Source of the DNA: Gadus chalcogrammus
Lineage: Eukaryota > Chordata > Actinopteri > Gadiformes > Gadidae
Assembly: GCF_026213295.1 (NCBI RefSeq)
Contig: NC_079427.1
Coordinates: 2,549,719-2,613,718, forward strand
Direction: 5' to 3'
DNA length: 64,000 bases
The position numbers were made by a program, and so were the translations under genes. Each line of letters starts with the position of its first letter. The stretch's first letter is position 1. Positions 54,000-64,000 of the stretch are shown here, in pieces. The notes under the pieces are model-generated. The model had not been told where the DNA came from. It saw only the letters and a list, made by a program, of their open reading frames with translations, and did not search any database.

Positions 54000-54450
54000 A
54001 GAGTTTGCTTTGTATTCCAGCTGGCCTGTTATGAGCAAATTTCTATAGGCTACTATAGATCCATTTCAAAACATGTTCCAAGTAGGCTATAGGACAACGC
54101 ATAATGCATCCTGGAATGAGTGAAGCTTGCCTGCTGACATTTTAAAATGACTGTCAAAACTGCCATGAGCACAGAGCAAAACCATTTGTACATAGTATAG
54201 GCTACAGTAGCCTATTCGATATTGAATGAAGTAGGTTACTGTACACTCTTTGTCACTGTACAGAGTAGACGATATGATTTGCTTGTACAGCACCTTAAAA
54301 AACTCACTGTAGCCTATATTCATAGGCACACCCAGCTTCGCTTTCAATATAACACACACTCGCATTCTGTAAACACCATCAGTAAATAATAATATGAAAA
54401 CAATATAAAATATCTTTAGACAAGAAAAAATAATTTGTTTACTGTAAACA
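54000..54450. repeat. Right inner arm of the large inverted repeat
   Basis: Inverse of 51270-51732. Confidence 0.88.
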
Positions 54451-54479
54451 AATAAAGGTCAACAGATGCGCAATTTTCA

Positions 54480-54930
54480 GCTGTCAGAAATGTGTTGTGA
54501 TCACTTGTGATCACACAGGCTGTGAGGAAATCAGCAGCCCGCGATCGCAGCTCCTATGATGTGAACGCGCACAGAGCATAGTTCAGAGCCGGACAATGAT
54601 GTCGTAGTGAAGACCTCAGGTCTACTCTGCATGTATTAACTGTGGCTAGACATCAACTGCACTGAAGTCATCATAACTTAATAAGTTCTCATTTTCAAAT
54701 GATTATGAATACTATTATTGTTATTTGAAGCCGTGTCAGTCTTGACTGTGGGTGGTGTGGTCCTCTGTGTCTGCTAGTGTCTATAATACAGTAACATTTT
54801 TGTCAACATTATCAAACGGAAGAACTTTTATTTTGAAGAGCACAGGGCAACGAAGCACGCCAATAAGAGGACCCGCCCACCGGCGGAAACCGGAGTTGAG
54901 TATTGAGTGGTAAATTTTTTTTGTTAAGAA
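54480..54930. repeat. Right outer arm, first part
   Basis: Inverse of about 48140-48570, ending at TTTGTTAAGAA where the HERO-type LINE is inserted. The arm resumes at 58717. Confidence 0.85.
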
Positions 54931-54935
54931 GTGGG

Positions 54936-54982
54936 GTGGGGTGACTCCGGGCCAGGAGGAGCCAGGCCCGGAGTCACCCCAC
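54936..54982 (+). ncRNA. Strong 5' hairpin of the LINE
   Basis: GTGGGGTGACTCCGGGCC pairs perfectly with GGCCCGGAGTCACCCCAC around an 11-nt loop. It sits at the extreme 5' end of the copy. R2-type LINEs often have structured or self-cleaving 5' ends; this single stem does not by itself show a ribozyme fold. Confidence 0.5.
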
Positions 54983-54999
54983 AGTGCTCGGAACCTCCA

Positions 55000-57900
55000 C
55001 GTACCAGTAGCCCCAGACCCAGGCAGAGTAACCGAACATCGTCGGGTGAAGTGGCCTCCGGCCAGTAAGGAGAGACAGTGGCTCCAGTTCGATGATGATG
55101 TGGATACGATCCTAGAATCAGCAGCCAAGGGCGACACAGACGGGAAGCTCAAAACCATGGCAACCATCATCATCAGCCTTGCTGTCGAGAGGTTTGGAAG
55201 TTGGGTACCAAGACCCCCTACATGAACAACCGTAGGGCAGAGAAGATCAGCCAGTTAAGGCAGGAGCTGCGGGTCCTGAAGCGGCAGTACAAGCTAGCGC
55301 GAGAAGAGGAAAGGGATGCACTATCAGAACTTCGTGGCATCCTCAGGAAGAAGCTCACCACTCTTCGAAGGGCAGAATGGCACAGACGGCGGGGGAAAGA
55401 GAGGGCCAAGAGGCGGTCTGCCTTCATCGCAAACCCCTTTGGAGTCACCAAGCAGTTGCTTGGGCAAAAACGAAGTGGAAACCTTGTTTGTCCCAAAGAG
55501 GAGATCGACAATCATCTCTGCAACACATACATTGATGCTGCTTGGGAGGAAGACCTAGGTCCCTACAGATCTTTGATAGACCCCCCAGGACCCACCACAG
55601 ACTTCAACAGCAAGGAGCCCAGTTGGAAGGAGATTCAGGAAGTTGTCAAGGCAGCCAGAGCCAGTTCAGCTCCTGGACCAAGCGGAGTGCCCTACAAACT
55701 ATACAAGAGGTGTCCCAGACTCCTTCACCGGCTGTGGAAGATCCTGAGGGTTATCTGGAGGAGGGGAAAGGTAGCCCAACAATGGAGATTTGCAGAAGGT
55801 GTCTGGATTCCCAAGGAGGAGAATGCTAAGAACATCGAGCAGTTCAGAACGATCTCGCTGCTCAGCGTTGAGGGGAAGATTTTCTTCGCCATCCTTCCCG
55901 TCGGTTGACGGAGTTCCTCCTGAAGAACGAGTACATCGACACCTCTGTACAGAAGGGCGGAATCCCAAAGGTGCCAGGATGCCTCGAACATACAGGTGTG
56001 GTCACACAGTTGATCAGAGAGGCAAGAGAAGGGAAAGGAGACCTAGCAGTGCTGTGGCTCGATCTCACCAACGCTTATGGATCCATTCCTCATAAGCTAG
56101 TGTAAACAGCACTGGAACGGCACCATGTCCCAGGTAAAATTAGGGACCTTATCTTGGACTATTACAAGAGTTTCAAGCTGAGAGTCACCTCTGGGACAGT
56201 CACATCTGAGTGGCATCGACTGGAGAAAGGGATCATCACTGGATGCACTATTTCAGTGATTCTCTTTGCCTTGGCCATGAACATGCTGGTCAAGTCAGCA
56301 GAAGTCGAGTGCAGAGGTCCGCTTACCAAGTCTGGAGTCTGCCAGCCCCCCATCAGAGCCTTTATGGACGACCTGACAGTAACGACGACGTCAGTGCCGG
56401 GGTGCCGATGGATCCTTCAGGGCTTGGAGAAGATCATCACCTGGGCTCGGATGTGTTTGAAGCCTGCAAAATCTAGGTCCCTGGTGCTCAAGAGAGGGAA
56501 AGTGACTGACAAGTTCCGCTTCTCTCTGGACGGCACCCAGATTCCATCAGTCACCGAGAAACCCATCAAGAGCCTCGGAAAGACCTTTGATTGCACCCTG
56601 AAGGACGCTGCATCCATCAAGGCCACAAATCGGGGGCTGGAGGCGTGGCTGACAGCAGTGGACAAGTCGTTTCTGCCTGGTAAATTCAAGGCCTGGATTT
56701 ACCAGCACGGTGTTCTCCCCAGGATTCTGTGGCCCCTGCTTGTGTACGAGTTCCTGATAACAACAGTACAGGGCTTCGAGAGGAGGATCAGCCGTTACCT
56801 CCGTAGATGGCTGGGCCTGCCACGAAGCCTGAGTAGCATCGCTCTATACGGGCACAACAACAAACTGAAGCTCCCCATTAGCAGCCTGAATGAGGAGTTC
56901 ATGGTAACCCGTGCAAGAGAGGTGCTGCAGTACAGGGAATCCAGTGATCCAAAGGTCTCCCAGGCTGGCATCGAAGTCAGGACTGGAAGGAAGTGGAGGG
57001 CGCAGGAAGCAGTTGAGCAGGCGGAGTCACGCTTGCGTCACAGCGTGCTGGTCGGCCCAGTGGCATCTGGACGAGCAGGGCTTGGTAGCGTTGCAACCAC
57101 ACGCTACGACAAAGCCCTGGGCAAAGACAGACGCCGATTGGTCCAAGAGGAAGTGAGAACTGGCGTGGAGGAACTGCGTGCTAGCCAGATGGTGGGGATG
57201 CGACAGCAAGGCGCATTGGACGAGATGGGAACAGGCAGTGGACCGCAAGATCTCCTGGTCTGAGCTTTGGCAAGCTGAGCCTTACCGGATCAAGTTCCTG
57301 ATTGCGTCCGTCTATGACGTCTTGCCCAGCCCATCCAACCTCTTCTGCTGGGGCAAGGTTGACGCACCATCATGTCCTTTGTGCCTCAGAAGGGGAACGC
57401 TAGAGCACATCCTCAGCTGTTGCTCCAAAGCCCTGGGAGAATGACGCTACACTTGGCGCCACGACCAGGTGCTGAAGGCGATAGCAGAAACCATCTTCAC
57501 CAGCATCACCCAGAACAAGCCTCTCCGACCAGCAAGGCAGGCGATTGCTTTCATTCGAGCAGGGGAGAAGCCTAAGCCCAAGCCAAAGGGGGCAGCGGGA
57601 CTCCTTGGAACCGCCCCGGACTGGCAGATGAAGGCCGACCTGGGGAAGCAGCTCAGATTCCCAGAGCAAATCGTGGAAACCACCCTGAGACCAGACATAG
57701 TTCTGTTCTCAGATTCAACCAAACAGGTGGTCCTACTGGAGCTGACAGTTCCCTGGGAGGAGCGCATGGAAGAGGCCAATGAGAGGAAGCGTGGCAAGTA
57801 TGCCAACTTAGTGGAGGAGTGCCGCAGACGGGGGTGGCGTGCCCGGTGTGTGCCAATAGAGGTGGGCTGTAGAGGCTTTGCAGCGCGATCTCTCTGCAAA

Positions 57901-58029
57901 GCATACAGCATGCTTGGAGTCACAGGTGCACGTCAGAGAAAGGCCATCAAGACCACCACAGAGGCAGCTGAGAAGGCCTCTAGATGGCTGTGGATCAAGA
58001 GGGGCGATCCGTGGGTACATGCTACTTAG
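55000..58029 (+). pseudogene. LINE reverse transcriptase / restriction-like endonuclease
   Basis: The ORF runs in four pieces. Up to about 55195 it reads WLQFDDDVDTILESAAKG; after a shift, RRAEKISQLRQELRVLKRQY and the RT start SSAPGPSGVPYKLYKRC and QFRTISLLSVEGKIFF; after a shift near 55900, VLWLDLTNAYGSIPHKLV with catalytic Asp, a TAA at 56103, then RLEKGIITGCTISVILFALA and the active site FMDDLTVTT. A shift near 57200 leads to the CCHC knuckle CPLCLRRGTLEHILSCC, a TGA at 57442, and the endonuclease core RPDIVLFSDS then LELTVPWEERMEEANERKR. Three frameshifts and two stops make it inactive. Order RT, CCHC, endonuclease places it in the R2/HERO/NeSL group. Confidence 0.85.
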
Positions 58030-58048
58030 ACTGGGTCGCCAGTCTAAT

Positions 58049-58588
58049 GCCGCTTTTCCACCGCACATGTAGCTCGACTCGACACGACACGACTCGACAC
58101 GACTCGACACGGTAGCAGCGCGGGTCCTCTTCCACCGCAAATAGTACCTCCGGGACGTGGGCGGGGTCGGCTGCGCGAAAGGGCCGTGACGTATTTTTGT
58201 ACGCAACGCAAACAACACCTACGTAACCCACACATGGACAGAACCCACATAACAACAATGGAGAACATCGATGCGATGTTCGTGTTCGTATTATTAGCTG
58301 GCATGTTGAAGAAGTGGAATATGTTGGCTGCGGCGCTGCTATGGCTGTTACCAGCATGGTTGCCATGTCGCTCTCGTGACTTCGTCACACTCTCTGGCCA
58401 ATCAGTGGCCGGCCGTCTGCCGACGTCACCTTTTAGCATCGGCTCAGCTCGCTTGGAACCTAGAGCGAGGCGGTACTAGAAAAAGCAGCCACTTCAGGTA
58501 CCAGATACCATGTTTTCGCGGTGGAAACGCAAAAAATGCGAGCTGAGTCGAGTCGTGTCGAGCTGGTACCATGCAGTGGAAAAGCGGC
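58049..58588. mobile_element. TIR element nested in the LINE 3' region
   Basis: GCCGCTTTTCCACCGCA on the left and TGCAGTGGAAAAGCGGC on the right, flanked by AT on both sides. CGACTCGACACGACTCGACA near the left end is inverted near the right (GAGTCGAGTCGTGTCGAGCT). Such ends are common in fish and resemble ISL2EU-type elements; the class is not certain. Confidence 0.75.
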
Positions 58589-58716
58589 ATAAGTACCAAC
58601 CTAGGCTGGGTCGCCTGGTTGAGGGTGTATGATGTTGCGAGACCCGAAACACCCAATGACCCCAGGTTCCATCACTGATGATGTGTCTAAGTGCATCTAT
58701 AGATGTAAGTTAAACT

Positions 58717-58850
58717 AGAATAACCAAAAAACGAATAAACAAACTGAAATTTAGATTTTCGTTTTTTTTTAATGTTTTTTTGAATGAAAAAACGGCAGGT
58801 TTTTGATTTCTGCTTATGTCAATTATTCCCAGAAAACAGAGTAATAAGTA
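58717..58850. repeat. Right outer arm, second part
   Basis: Continues the inverse of 48004-48140 (AACCAAAAAACGAATAAACA, then CTTATGTCAATTATTCCCAG) after the LINE. Confidence 0.85.
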
Positions 58851-58851
58851 A

Positions 58852-59011
58852 GGAATAATCACCGAGAGGCCGGGCAATAAACAGTTTGATATGCCCGGCT
58901 CGTGGACGGCTTCGTCTCGGGGTTACCGCCCGAGACGAAGTCGAGGGCGGTAACCTTCCGCGAGCCGGGCATATCAAACTGTTTATTGCCCTGCCTTGAG
59001 GTGATTATTCC
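58852..59011. repeat. 160-bp near-perfect palindrome
   Basis: GGAATAATCACCGAGAGGCC and CCCGGGC..AATAAACAGTTTGATATG on the left are inverted on the right (CATATCAAACTGTTTATTGC, GGTGATTATTCC). The centre CCGTCGTC/GACGAAG region also folds (GCTTCGTCTCGGGGTTACCG with CGGTAACC and CGAGACGAAG). Confidence 0.85.
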
Positions 59012-59537
59012 GTTTATTCTACTTCGCGCCGGCCAACATAATAAAACAATTAAATACTTTAATAATTAGCCTTTTTCTTATTCGTATTGCATGCTTATTA
59101 AATGTATACTCTGTTTAAGTTCATCTCCCTCGAAAAGTAGTTCCCTTTAGAACTACGGTGAATAACGTTAGCTCAGCTGTAGGTAACTCGTTTCTATAGC
59201 AACCACACTAGGCTGGATCTGATCACTAGTTGAATAACGTAGTTGCTACATTCGTATCAAGTCAGTTTCAATGACGATCGATCAAACATGCACTCCTTGG
59301 TTTATTTTTACTATGGACCTCATGTTGGAAATGTATGTGATAGAAAACGATCCAAGCGGCGTATTGATCTACTGTGCTCAGTCAGCAGCAAGTAGAACCG
59401 ACAAGTCAGCGGGCAATACGCCGGATTAATGCACCCCTCCCAGCCAATCAGAATCGAGCATTCTTAAATGAAGTAGAATAAAACGTTTTATTAACGTTTT
59501 ATTACTCTGTTTTCTGGGATAAGAATGACCCTTGCGT
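59012..59537. other. Remainder of an insertion in the right tip
   Basis: AT-rich, no gene. It separates two copies of TCAATTATTCCCAGAAAACA (58829 and 59537), suggesting insertion with duplication of the arm tip. Confidence 0.45.
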
Positions 59538-59592
59538 CAATTATTCCCAGAAAACAGAGTAATAAAACGTACCTTGCTCGTATAGTAATGAG

Positions 59593-59790
59593 ATGGCATG
59601 TGCACAATTCTTTGCGGTAATAGGCGACACCTTAAAGCAAAAGACAGCTGCGGACGTCAGAAACGCCACATACATGTCCTTCATGATTGACGGTGACACA
59701 GACGTCTTTACCAAAGAGTGTTTGATCGTCTACAGCCGCATTTTGCGCAAAGGGAGACCGGTCAACATTTTAATTGTTGAATACTTTAAG
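59593..59790 (+). pseudogene. hAT transposase fragment (ZNF862/ZBED-like)
   Basis: The frame reads ACAQFFAVIGDTLKQKTAAD, VRNATYMSFMIDGDTDVFTK, ECLIVYSRILRKGRPVN. It matches the start of the catalytic core of ZBED/ZNF862-like hAT proteins, with the first catalytic Asp in MIDGDTD. Only about 65 residues are left before low-complexity sequence. Confidence 0.7.
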
Positions 59791-60092
59791 CACAATTTTT
59801 TTTTATTTTGCATAATTGTTTAGTTCGAAATGTTCAATTTCAGCTCAGTGAAGCACTTTAAACACCTTATTTTTCTTTTTATTTAGGCCTATAATTGTGC
59901 TTCAAATAAAGACACGCCTTTCTCTCCACCTTATTCTTGTTTAAAAATCATTCACATTATATGAAAGTTATGAACAGAGATATAAAGGTGACCTTATGGC
60001 GTCTGGAGCCCTGTGAAGTATTGATAAATGTAATGCATTCGTTAGCTCACCCACCCAAAATCACCACCAGCCGTCACTGTTATGATTACAAT

Positions 60093-60522
60093 AAACACAG
60101 GGAGCGAGGGGGCAAAGAGGGAGAGGGCGTTTTTTGGTTGTTTAGTTTCATAACCTTGCTCCCTTCTATTCTTTTTTACTCTCTCTAAAACTGTTCAATC
60201 TAAGAACAGCTGGTATTTAAGATAAATCTACACTAACAATATATTCTGATTCCTTGTCTTTTAAAATAACATCAAAGAGCACGACATCTGCACCAGATAG
60301 CCAATTGTATAATGTCACCCAAAATCAAAAATATTGTCCACTATATGTACTTCATGTAGGCTGTGAATTAACATGAACACACAGAAGTTTAGGTGATGTT
60401 GAGGAATCAGTTTGGTTTTTGTGGCATCCTGAACCAACACTACCACCACTAGTGGTAATCTGAGAATAGTTGTAACGTTTTGTTTTAATGCCATTTTCCA
60501 TTTCTCTTGATTTTCTTTTCAG
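60093..60522. repeat. Duplicated intron leader of CARD exon c
   Basis: Matches 41014-41441 including the acceptor region. Confidence 0.85.
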
Positions 60523-60809
60523 AACTTGGAAGGATTGGCACTATGTTAGCCTCTCTGTTGTCGGAACATGATGTCATCGATCTCCTGTGTTACCTTAGGA
60601 AGATGAATGTGTTGAAAGATAAGGAGAAAAAGACTATAGTGTCGAAGACGACCAGAGGTGAAAGAGCACATTGTCTCAATAATGCTGTGATGAAGAAAGG
60701 GGAGAGAGCAAGTAGCCTGATGATTCATTATCTGATGAAGAGGCACCCTGAACCTACTCTAACTTCTACTTGGATCAGTGAGTTTAACATGTTTATAAAA
60801 ATCCCTTAA
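60523..60809 (+). CDS. CARD exon c
   Basis: Follows TTTTCTTTTCAG in phase 1. It encodes ELGRIGTMLASLLSEHDVID, LLCYLRKMNVLKDKEKKTIV, ERAHCLNNAVMKKGERASSL and LMKRHPEP, then a shortened end. The LGL of the other CARDs is missing because about 10 residues before SDRIS/TSTWIS are deleted. It keeps the phase-1 donor (end 60777, GTGAGT) and the alternative read-through to a stop. It is 18 kb from the other CARD exons with transposons between, so it may be a detached duplicate or belong to a gene on the right. Confidence 0.72.
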
Positions 60810-60944
60810 CATGTGTTTGAAGTTTTGTGTCGGTAACTAATTTGCTGAAGTTTCGGTGTCAATCAAATTAATTGCTGTTAAGCGTAATGCACCTCTTCAC
60901 CTGCAGGGGCCAAGAATCACATATAAACGGCATTTTTTAAGTGT

Positions 60945-61058
60945 GTGTGTGTCATCATCATCATCATCCTTTTATTATTAGACTCAAGGTCCATTTAAAA
61001 ATATACAATACAAAAAATAGACAACACACACATAAAAGAGTGTGTGTGTGTGTGTGTG
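60945..61058. repeat. Simple repeats at the DIRS border
   Basis: (CAT)n at 60953-60967 and (GT)n at 61039-61057 with short AT-rich sequence between. Confidence 0.85.
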
Positions 61059-62695
61059 AACTGGGCCAGGTATGGCTCCAGCTGCGTTGCCCCGGAGAAC
61101 TTCGGCAGCATTGGGGGTCAAGCAGCGAAGCCCGTCGATCCGCTGGGGCGAGGTCCAGGAGCTCCTGCACCGCTGTCCCCTCCAGCGCCAGGGCGAGGTG
61201 GACGACCGCCTCCCCGGCAACCCAATCCGGAAACTCGCATGTTCCTCCCCAGCCCGACAGAGAAGCATCCGTGAACACCGAGATGTGTGACGTTGCTCTG
61301 CCCAACGGCACCCCTCTCGCGAGAGTTCGGGGATCGCCCCAGTGGGTCAAATCGGGGCCCACTGATGGGGGAATGGTCACTTTGCGCCGCCGTTGGCGCA
61401 CTAGGTCGATGCGCAGGCGAGAAAACCATCTCTGCAGCCGCCTCATGTGAAGCAGCCCCAGCGGCACCACCGCGTGAGCGGCTGACATCATGCCCAGCAG
61501 CCTCATGACAGAGAGGGCTGTCACGACGCTGCCCGGAGAACAGCGGCGGTGGAGAGACCACAGCGTCTCCATCCTCTGCTGTGAGAGCCGTGCTCTCATT
61601 ACAGCTGAATCCAGCTCTATCCCCAAATACATCACACTCTGTGAGGGGAGGGGGGAGCTCTTCTTCCAATTCATGGCAAAGCCTAAATTCGACAGGTGAA
61701 TCACCAGCTTTTTTGTTTGAATAGCTGCTTCCTCCTTGGAGCGAGCCATCAAAAGCAGATCGTCCAAGTAGAACAGTACTCTCATTCCTGTTGCGTGAAG
61801 CGGCCGGAGAGCCGTCTCCACGCACTTGGAAACTAGTGCGCGGGGCTAGAGAATAGCCTAACGGGAGACGGTTGTACTGGTAGTGTGACCCTTGGAACGA
61901 GAAACGCAGGAATTTCCTGTGTTTGGGGATCACTGTGACGTGGAAGTAGCCGTCCTTCAAATCTATTGAGGTGAACCAGTCGCCCGGCTTTAAACACTGT
62001 AACACTCTGATTGTTAACATGTGAAACGGCCTCTCCGCGATGCATTTGTTGAATAGGGCTAGATCGAGAATCGGTCTCAGCCCTCCTGTTTTCTTGGGTA
62101 CCAGGAAATAACGGGAATAGAATCCCTGCATTTCCACTCCCTTCGGGACCATGGAAATCACTTTTTTCGCTAGAAGCTGCTGGAGCTCCGCCAAAAGTGA
62201 CAGCTGTTGATCCTTGGATGACAGCGTGGTTTCCACAATCCCGTTGAATCGCGGCGGAATGGAGGTGAACTGCAGGGTGTGACCCTTGCTGATCAGCCTG
62301 TCCATCCATTTGGCTAGGGTGCATGCGTTCAGCCATTCTGAGTAATGCTCTGAAAGCGGCTGTGCAGCTTCTTGTTTTGATGCGGCTGTCATGGAAACGA
62401 GCCATCCTTGAGCCCCTGCTGCCGCTGCGAGGGGAGGAGTCTTCCTCGCAGCCCATGTGGGGAGTACCGCCCGAAAGGGCCGGGTGTGTGCGTCATTAGC
62501 AGAGGCATGCCCTGCCTGCTCAGCTTGTGACAAGAGTGTAGCTTCCTCTCTCCTGAGTGTTGGGACGCGAGGAGGAATAACACTGTGACTGGGCATCAGA
62601 CTGCTGACACTGTGAACGAGCTGCGTGTCATTCGTAGACAGAGAGCTCGTTTTAGCGGCTTTCTCGCCAGGCATGACGTGGTGAGGGGAAAGCAA
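61059..62695 (-). pseudogene. DIRS-type retrotransposon reverse transcriptase and RNase H
   Basis: The minus-strand frame from 62695 shows PPRFNGIVETTLSS, YFLVPKKTGGLRPILDLALF and the RT motif WFTSIDLKDGYFHVTVIP. A one-base insertion near 61835 shifts the frame; then MRVLFYLDDLLLMARSKEEA with the YLDD active site and the RNase H start VFTDASLSGWGG (about 61255). The RNase H decays and the element stops at about 61059, without the tyrosine recombinase that DIRS elements carry. The RT sequence style (VPKK.GG.RPILDLR..N) is typical of DIRS1, not of LTR elements. Confidence 0.82.
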
Positions 62696-62699
62696 GGTA

Positions 62700-63410
62700 G
62701 GGCTTGCTCAATCAATAATACGAGGTTTATTGACGGCCTGCCTATATGTGGGGGTGGGATGCATGTGAAACAATTATGGCCGGGCCGGTAGGCTCCGGCG
62801 TTTACTGTGTGGGGAGAAAACAGCCGTCTTTAGTAAAGAGGCGTTTCTCGCTGTCACACGCTTCTCCCTCGCCCCCCGTAATAGCCAGCGCTCGTTGGGC
62901 GGGACATCACCCCATGAGCCCGCTGCCCGAGGCCTTTCCTGGCCACTCGCCGTAGCCTGCGATGGAGGCGGGCGGGGCTTGTAAGCCGGGCGAGGCTGCC
63001 CTTGTAAAGGCATTGAAGGTCTGGCTCGATCAATAATACAAGGTTATTGACGGCCTACCTATATGTGGTGGGAGATGCGTGCGAAACAGTTAAGCCGGCA
63101 GGCTCCGGCGTTAACTGGGGCACGGGGAGAAAACAGCCGCCTTTAGTAAAGAGGTGTGTTTCGCCATCAGGCGCTTCTCCCTCGCCCCGTAATTGTCGCC
63201 GGCGCTTGTGGGGCGGGGCGGCCCACAAGTGGGTGGCTCTTAAAAGAGCCGTTGTTTCCTCGCGGTCACACGCTTCTCCCTCGCCCCATCACAGCCTTCG
63301 CCGGCGCTTGTGGGGCGGGGCATTACCCCATGAGCCCGTTGCCCGGGGCCCTTGCTGGCCGCTCGCCGCAGCCTGAGACTGAGGCGGGCGGGGCTTGTAA
63401 GCCGGGGGGC
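62700..63410. repeat. Tandem repeat inside the DIRS element, period about 320 bp
   Basis: TCAATAATACGAGGTTTATT (62710) recurs at 63029. TTTAGTAAAGAGGCGTTTCT recurs similarly, and TTCTCCCTCGCCCC occurs three times (62862, 63174, 63275). The GC-rich GGGGCGGGG..CACAAG blocks repeat too. It lies between gag-like and RT-like parts. Confidence 0.82.
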
Positions 63411-63960
63411 CAGAAGGAGGAGCTGACGGCGGCGCCGTGACCGTGGCTGACGGCCTATGGCGGCGACGGGAACCCGGCGGAGCGCTGCTGCCGGGACGAA
63501 GGGCGGGAGACGTGTCTCCGGAACTTCTCCGCCTCCTCGGACGCAGCCTGCATCTTGTCCACGTTGGACGACAGGCGGGGCCCGAACAGCCCGTCCGGGC
63601 TGATGGGACACTCCATTAGCTGCCGCCTCATCGGCTCAGGGATGCCTGGGGTCTGCTGTAACCACAGGTTCCTCTGGATGAGGTGCTGCCACGCCGCCGT
63701 CCGGGCCGCTGTCACCGCACCGGTGGAGCAGAGGCAGAGGATGACACCGGCAGCTCGACGGCCAGACGATGAGGGTCGGCCGCCATGGTGGAGATGTCAT
63801 GTGCCATTAAGGCGATGTTGTTCATGACAGCCTGCTGCATCATGCACTGATGCACCCTGTCTGTGAGCTTTGCCGCCAGCTGGTCTTTGGGAGCGGGGCG
63901 GCGGCCGCCGAGCCCCGGCTTCACTCCAAAGACAGCGCACAGAGCGGGATCCAGCGGCGG
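63411..63960 (-). pseudogene. DIRS gag-like gene, frameshifted
   Basis: In two overlapping minus-strand frames: KDQLAAKLTDRVHQCMMQQA, VMNNIALMAHDISTMAADPH (63712-63924), then NLWLQQTPGIPEPMRRQLME, CPISPDGLFGPRLSSNVDKM and AEKFRRHV (63455-63715). The phrases HLWL..., .PISP.GLFG..V..V...... and E.....F are conserved in ORF1 of DIRS elements. A frameshift near 63715 separates the halves. The gene continues beyond the right edge. Confidence 0.68.
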
Positions 63961-64000
63961 TACCGCCCTGTAACCCCGGTCTGTCAGACCCTCTGTCTTC

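Larger units (their letters stand above)
54931..58716 (+). mobile_element. HERO/R2-superclade LINE, dead copy
   Basis: A near full-length non-LTR retrotransposon with reverse transcriptase and a C-terminal restriction-like endonuclease. It begins with a perfect 18-bp hairpin (54936-54953 with 54965-54982) and ends after GACCCGAAACACCCAATGAC-type 3' sequence. Comparison with the left outer arm gives the empty target, so the borders are reliable to a few bases; AGAA may be the duplicated target. A TIR element is nested at 58049-58588. Confidence 0.8.
48004..59580. mobile_element. Large composite inverted-repeat (foldback) structure
   Basis: Both tips read CGAGCAAGGTACGTTTTATT / its inverse. 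Outer arms are 48004-48570 and 54480-58850 (LINE-interrupted). Inner arms are 51270-51732 and 54000-54420. The left arm holds a 2.7-kb block of other insertions (48570-51270), the right arm a LINE and a palindromic element (58852-59011). The centre contains a Maui-type LINE end and a TTAA element. No transposase for the structure itself is recognised, so it may be a giant foldback element or a palindromic duplication. Confidence 0.6.

Noticed and set aside
58044..58439. 131-codon minus-strand frame
   Set aside because: Lies within a TIR element and its C-terminus is built from the CGACTCGACACG simple repeat; no domain recognised.

Overview
The window looks like nuclear DNA of a teleost fish. 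It has spliced vertebrate-type innate-immunity exons (FIIND, CARD and death domains), introns with canonical GT..AG ends, very dense (CA/GT)n and (TA)n microsatellites, and a typical fish transposon load: Ty3/gypsy, an R2-superclade LINE with a restriction-like endonuclease, DIRS, L2/Maui LINE tails, PIF/Harbinger, hAT, TTAA-target elements and a tRNA-derived SINE. A cod-like (gadiform) host is possible because short tandem repeats are so abundant, but that is only a guess. There are no operons; everything was read as eukaryotic exons and repeats.

Left part (1-12.8 kb): a plus-strand NLRP1/CARD8-like gene. Exons encode an acidic linker, a complete FIIND (ZU5 plus UPA halves) with the His, Glu and Ser of autoproteolysis at the expected spacing, an optional Pro/Ser/Thr-rich 63-bp-repeat exon, and a terminal CARD exon. 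All joins that could be tested are in phase. A second start (ATGGTAG followed by a donor) just upstream of the CARD exon could make a CARD-only protein.

Middle (12.9-31.1 kb): nested transposons. A Harbinger element sits inside a hAT transposase gene, related TIR elements lie next to it, and an 8.27-kb Ty3/gypsy element with 938-bp LTRs of equal length is inserted in a tandem array. The gypsy element keeps a 4-bp target duplication, a tRNA-His-like primer site, intact gag and pol frames, and a textbook -1 frameshift signal at the gag/pol junction.

31.5-42.6 kb and 60.5 kb: a second immune cluster. A duplicated unit carries four copies of a TATA-like promoter plus ATGGCAG first exon, followed by a decayed CARD exon, a death-domain exon, two tandem CARD exons, and a third related CARD exon far to the right. 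Nearly all death-fold exons begin, and can end, in phase 1, so they can be joined in many orders.

42.7-64 kb: mainly mobile DNA. It includes a Harbinger with a nested MITE, a TIR element carrying a SWIM-type zinc-finger reading frame, a large (about 11.6 kb) inverted-repeat structure with many nested insertions (a dead HERO/R2-type LINE, a Maui-type LINE end, and a TTAA element with its own TATA box and a 265-codon repeat ORF), and a degenerate DIRS retrotransposon running off the right edge.
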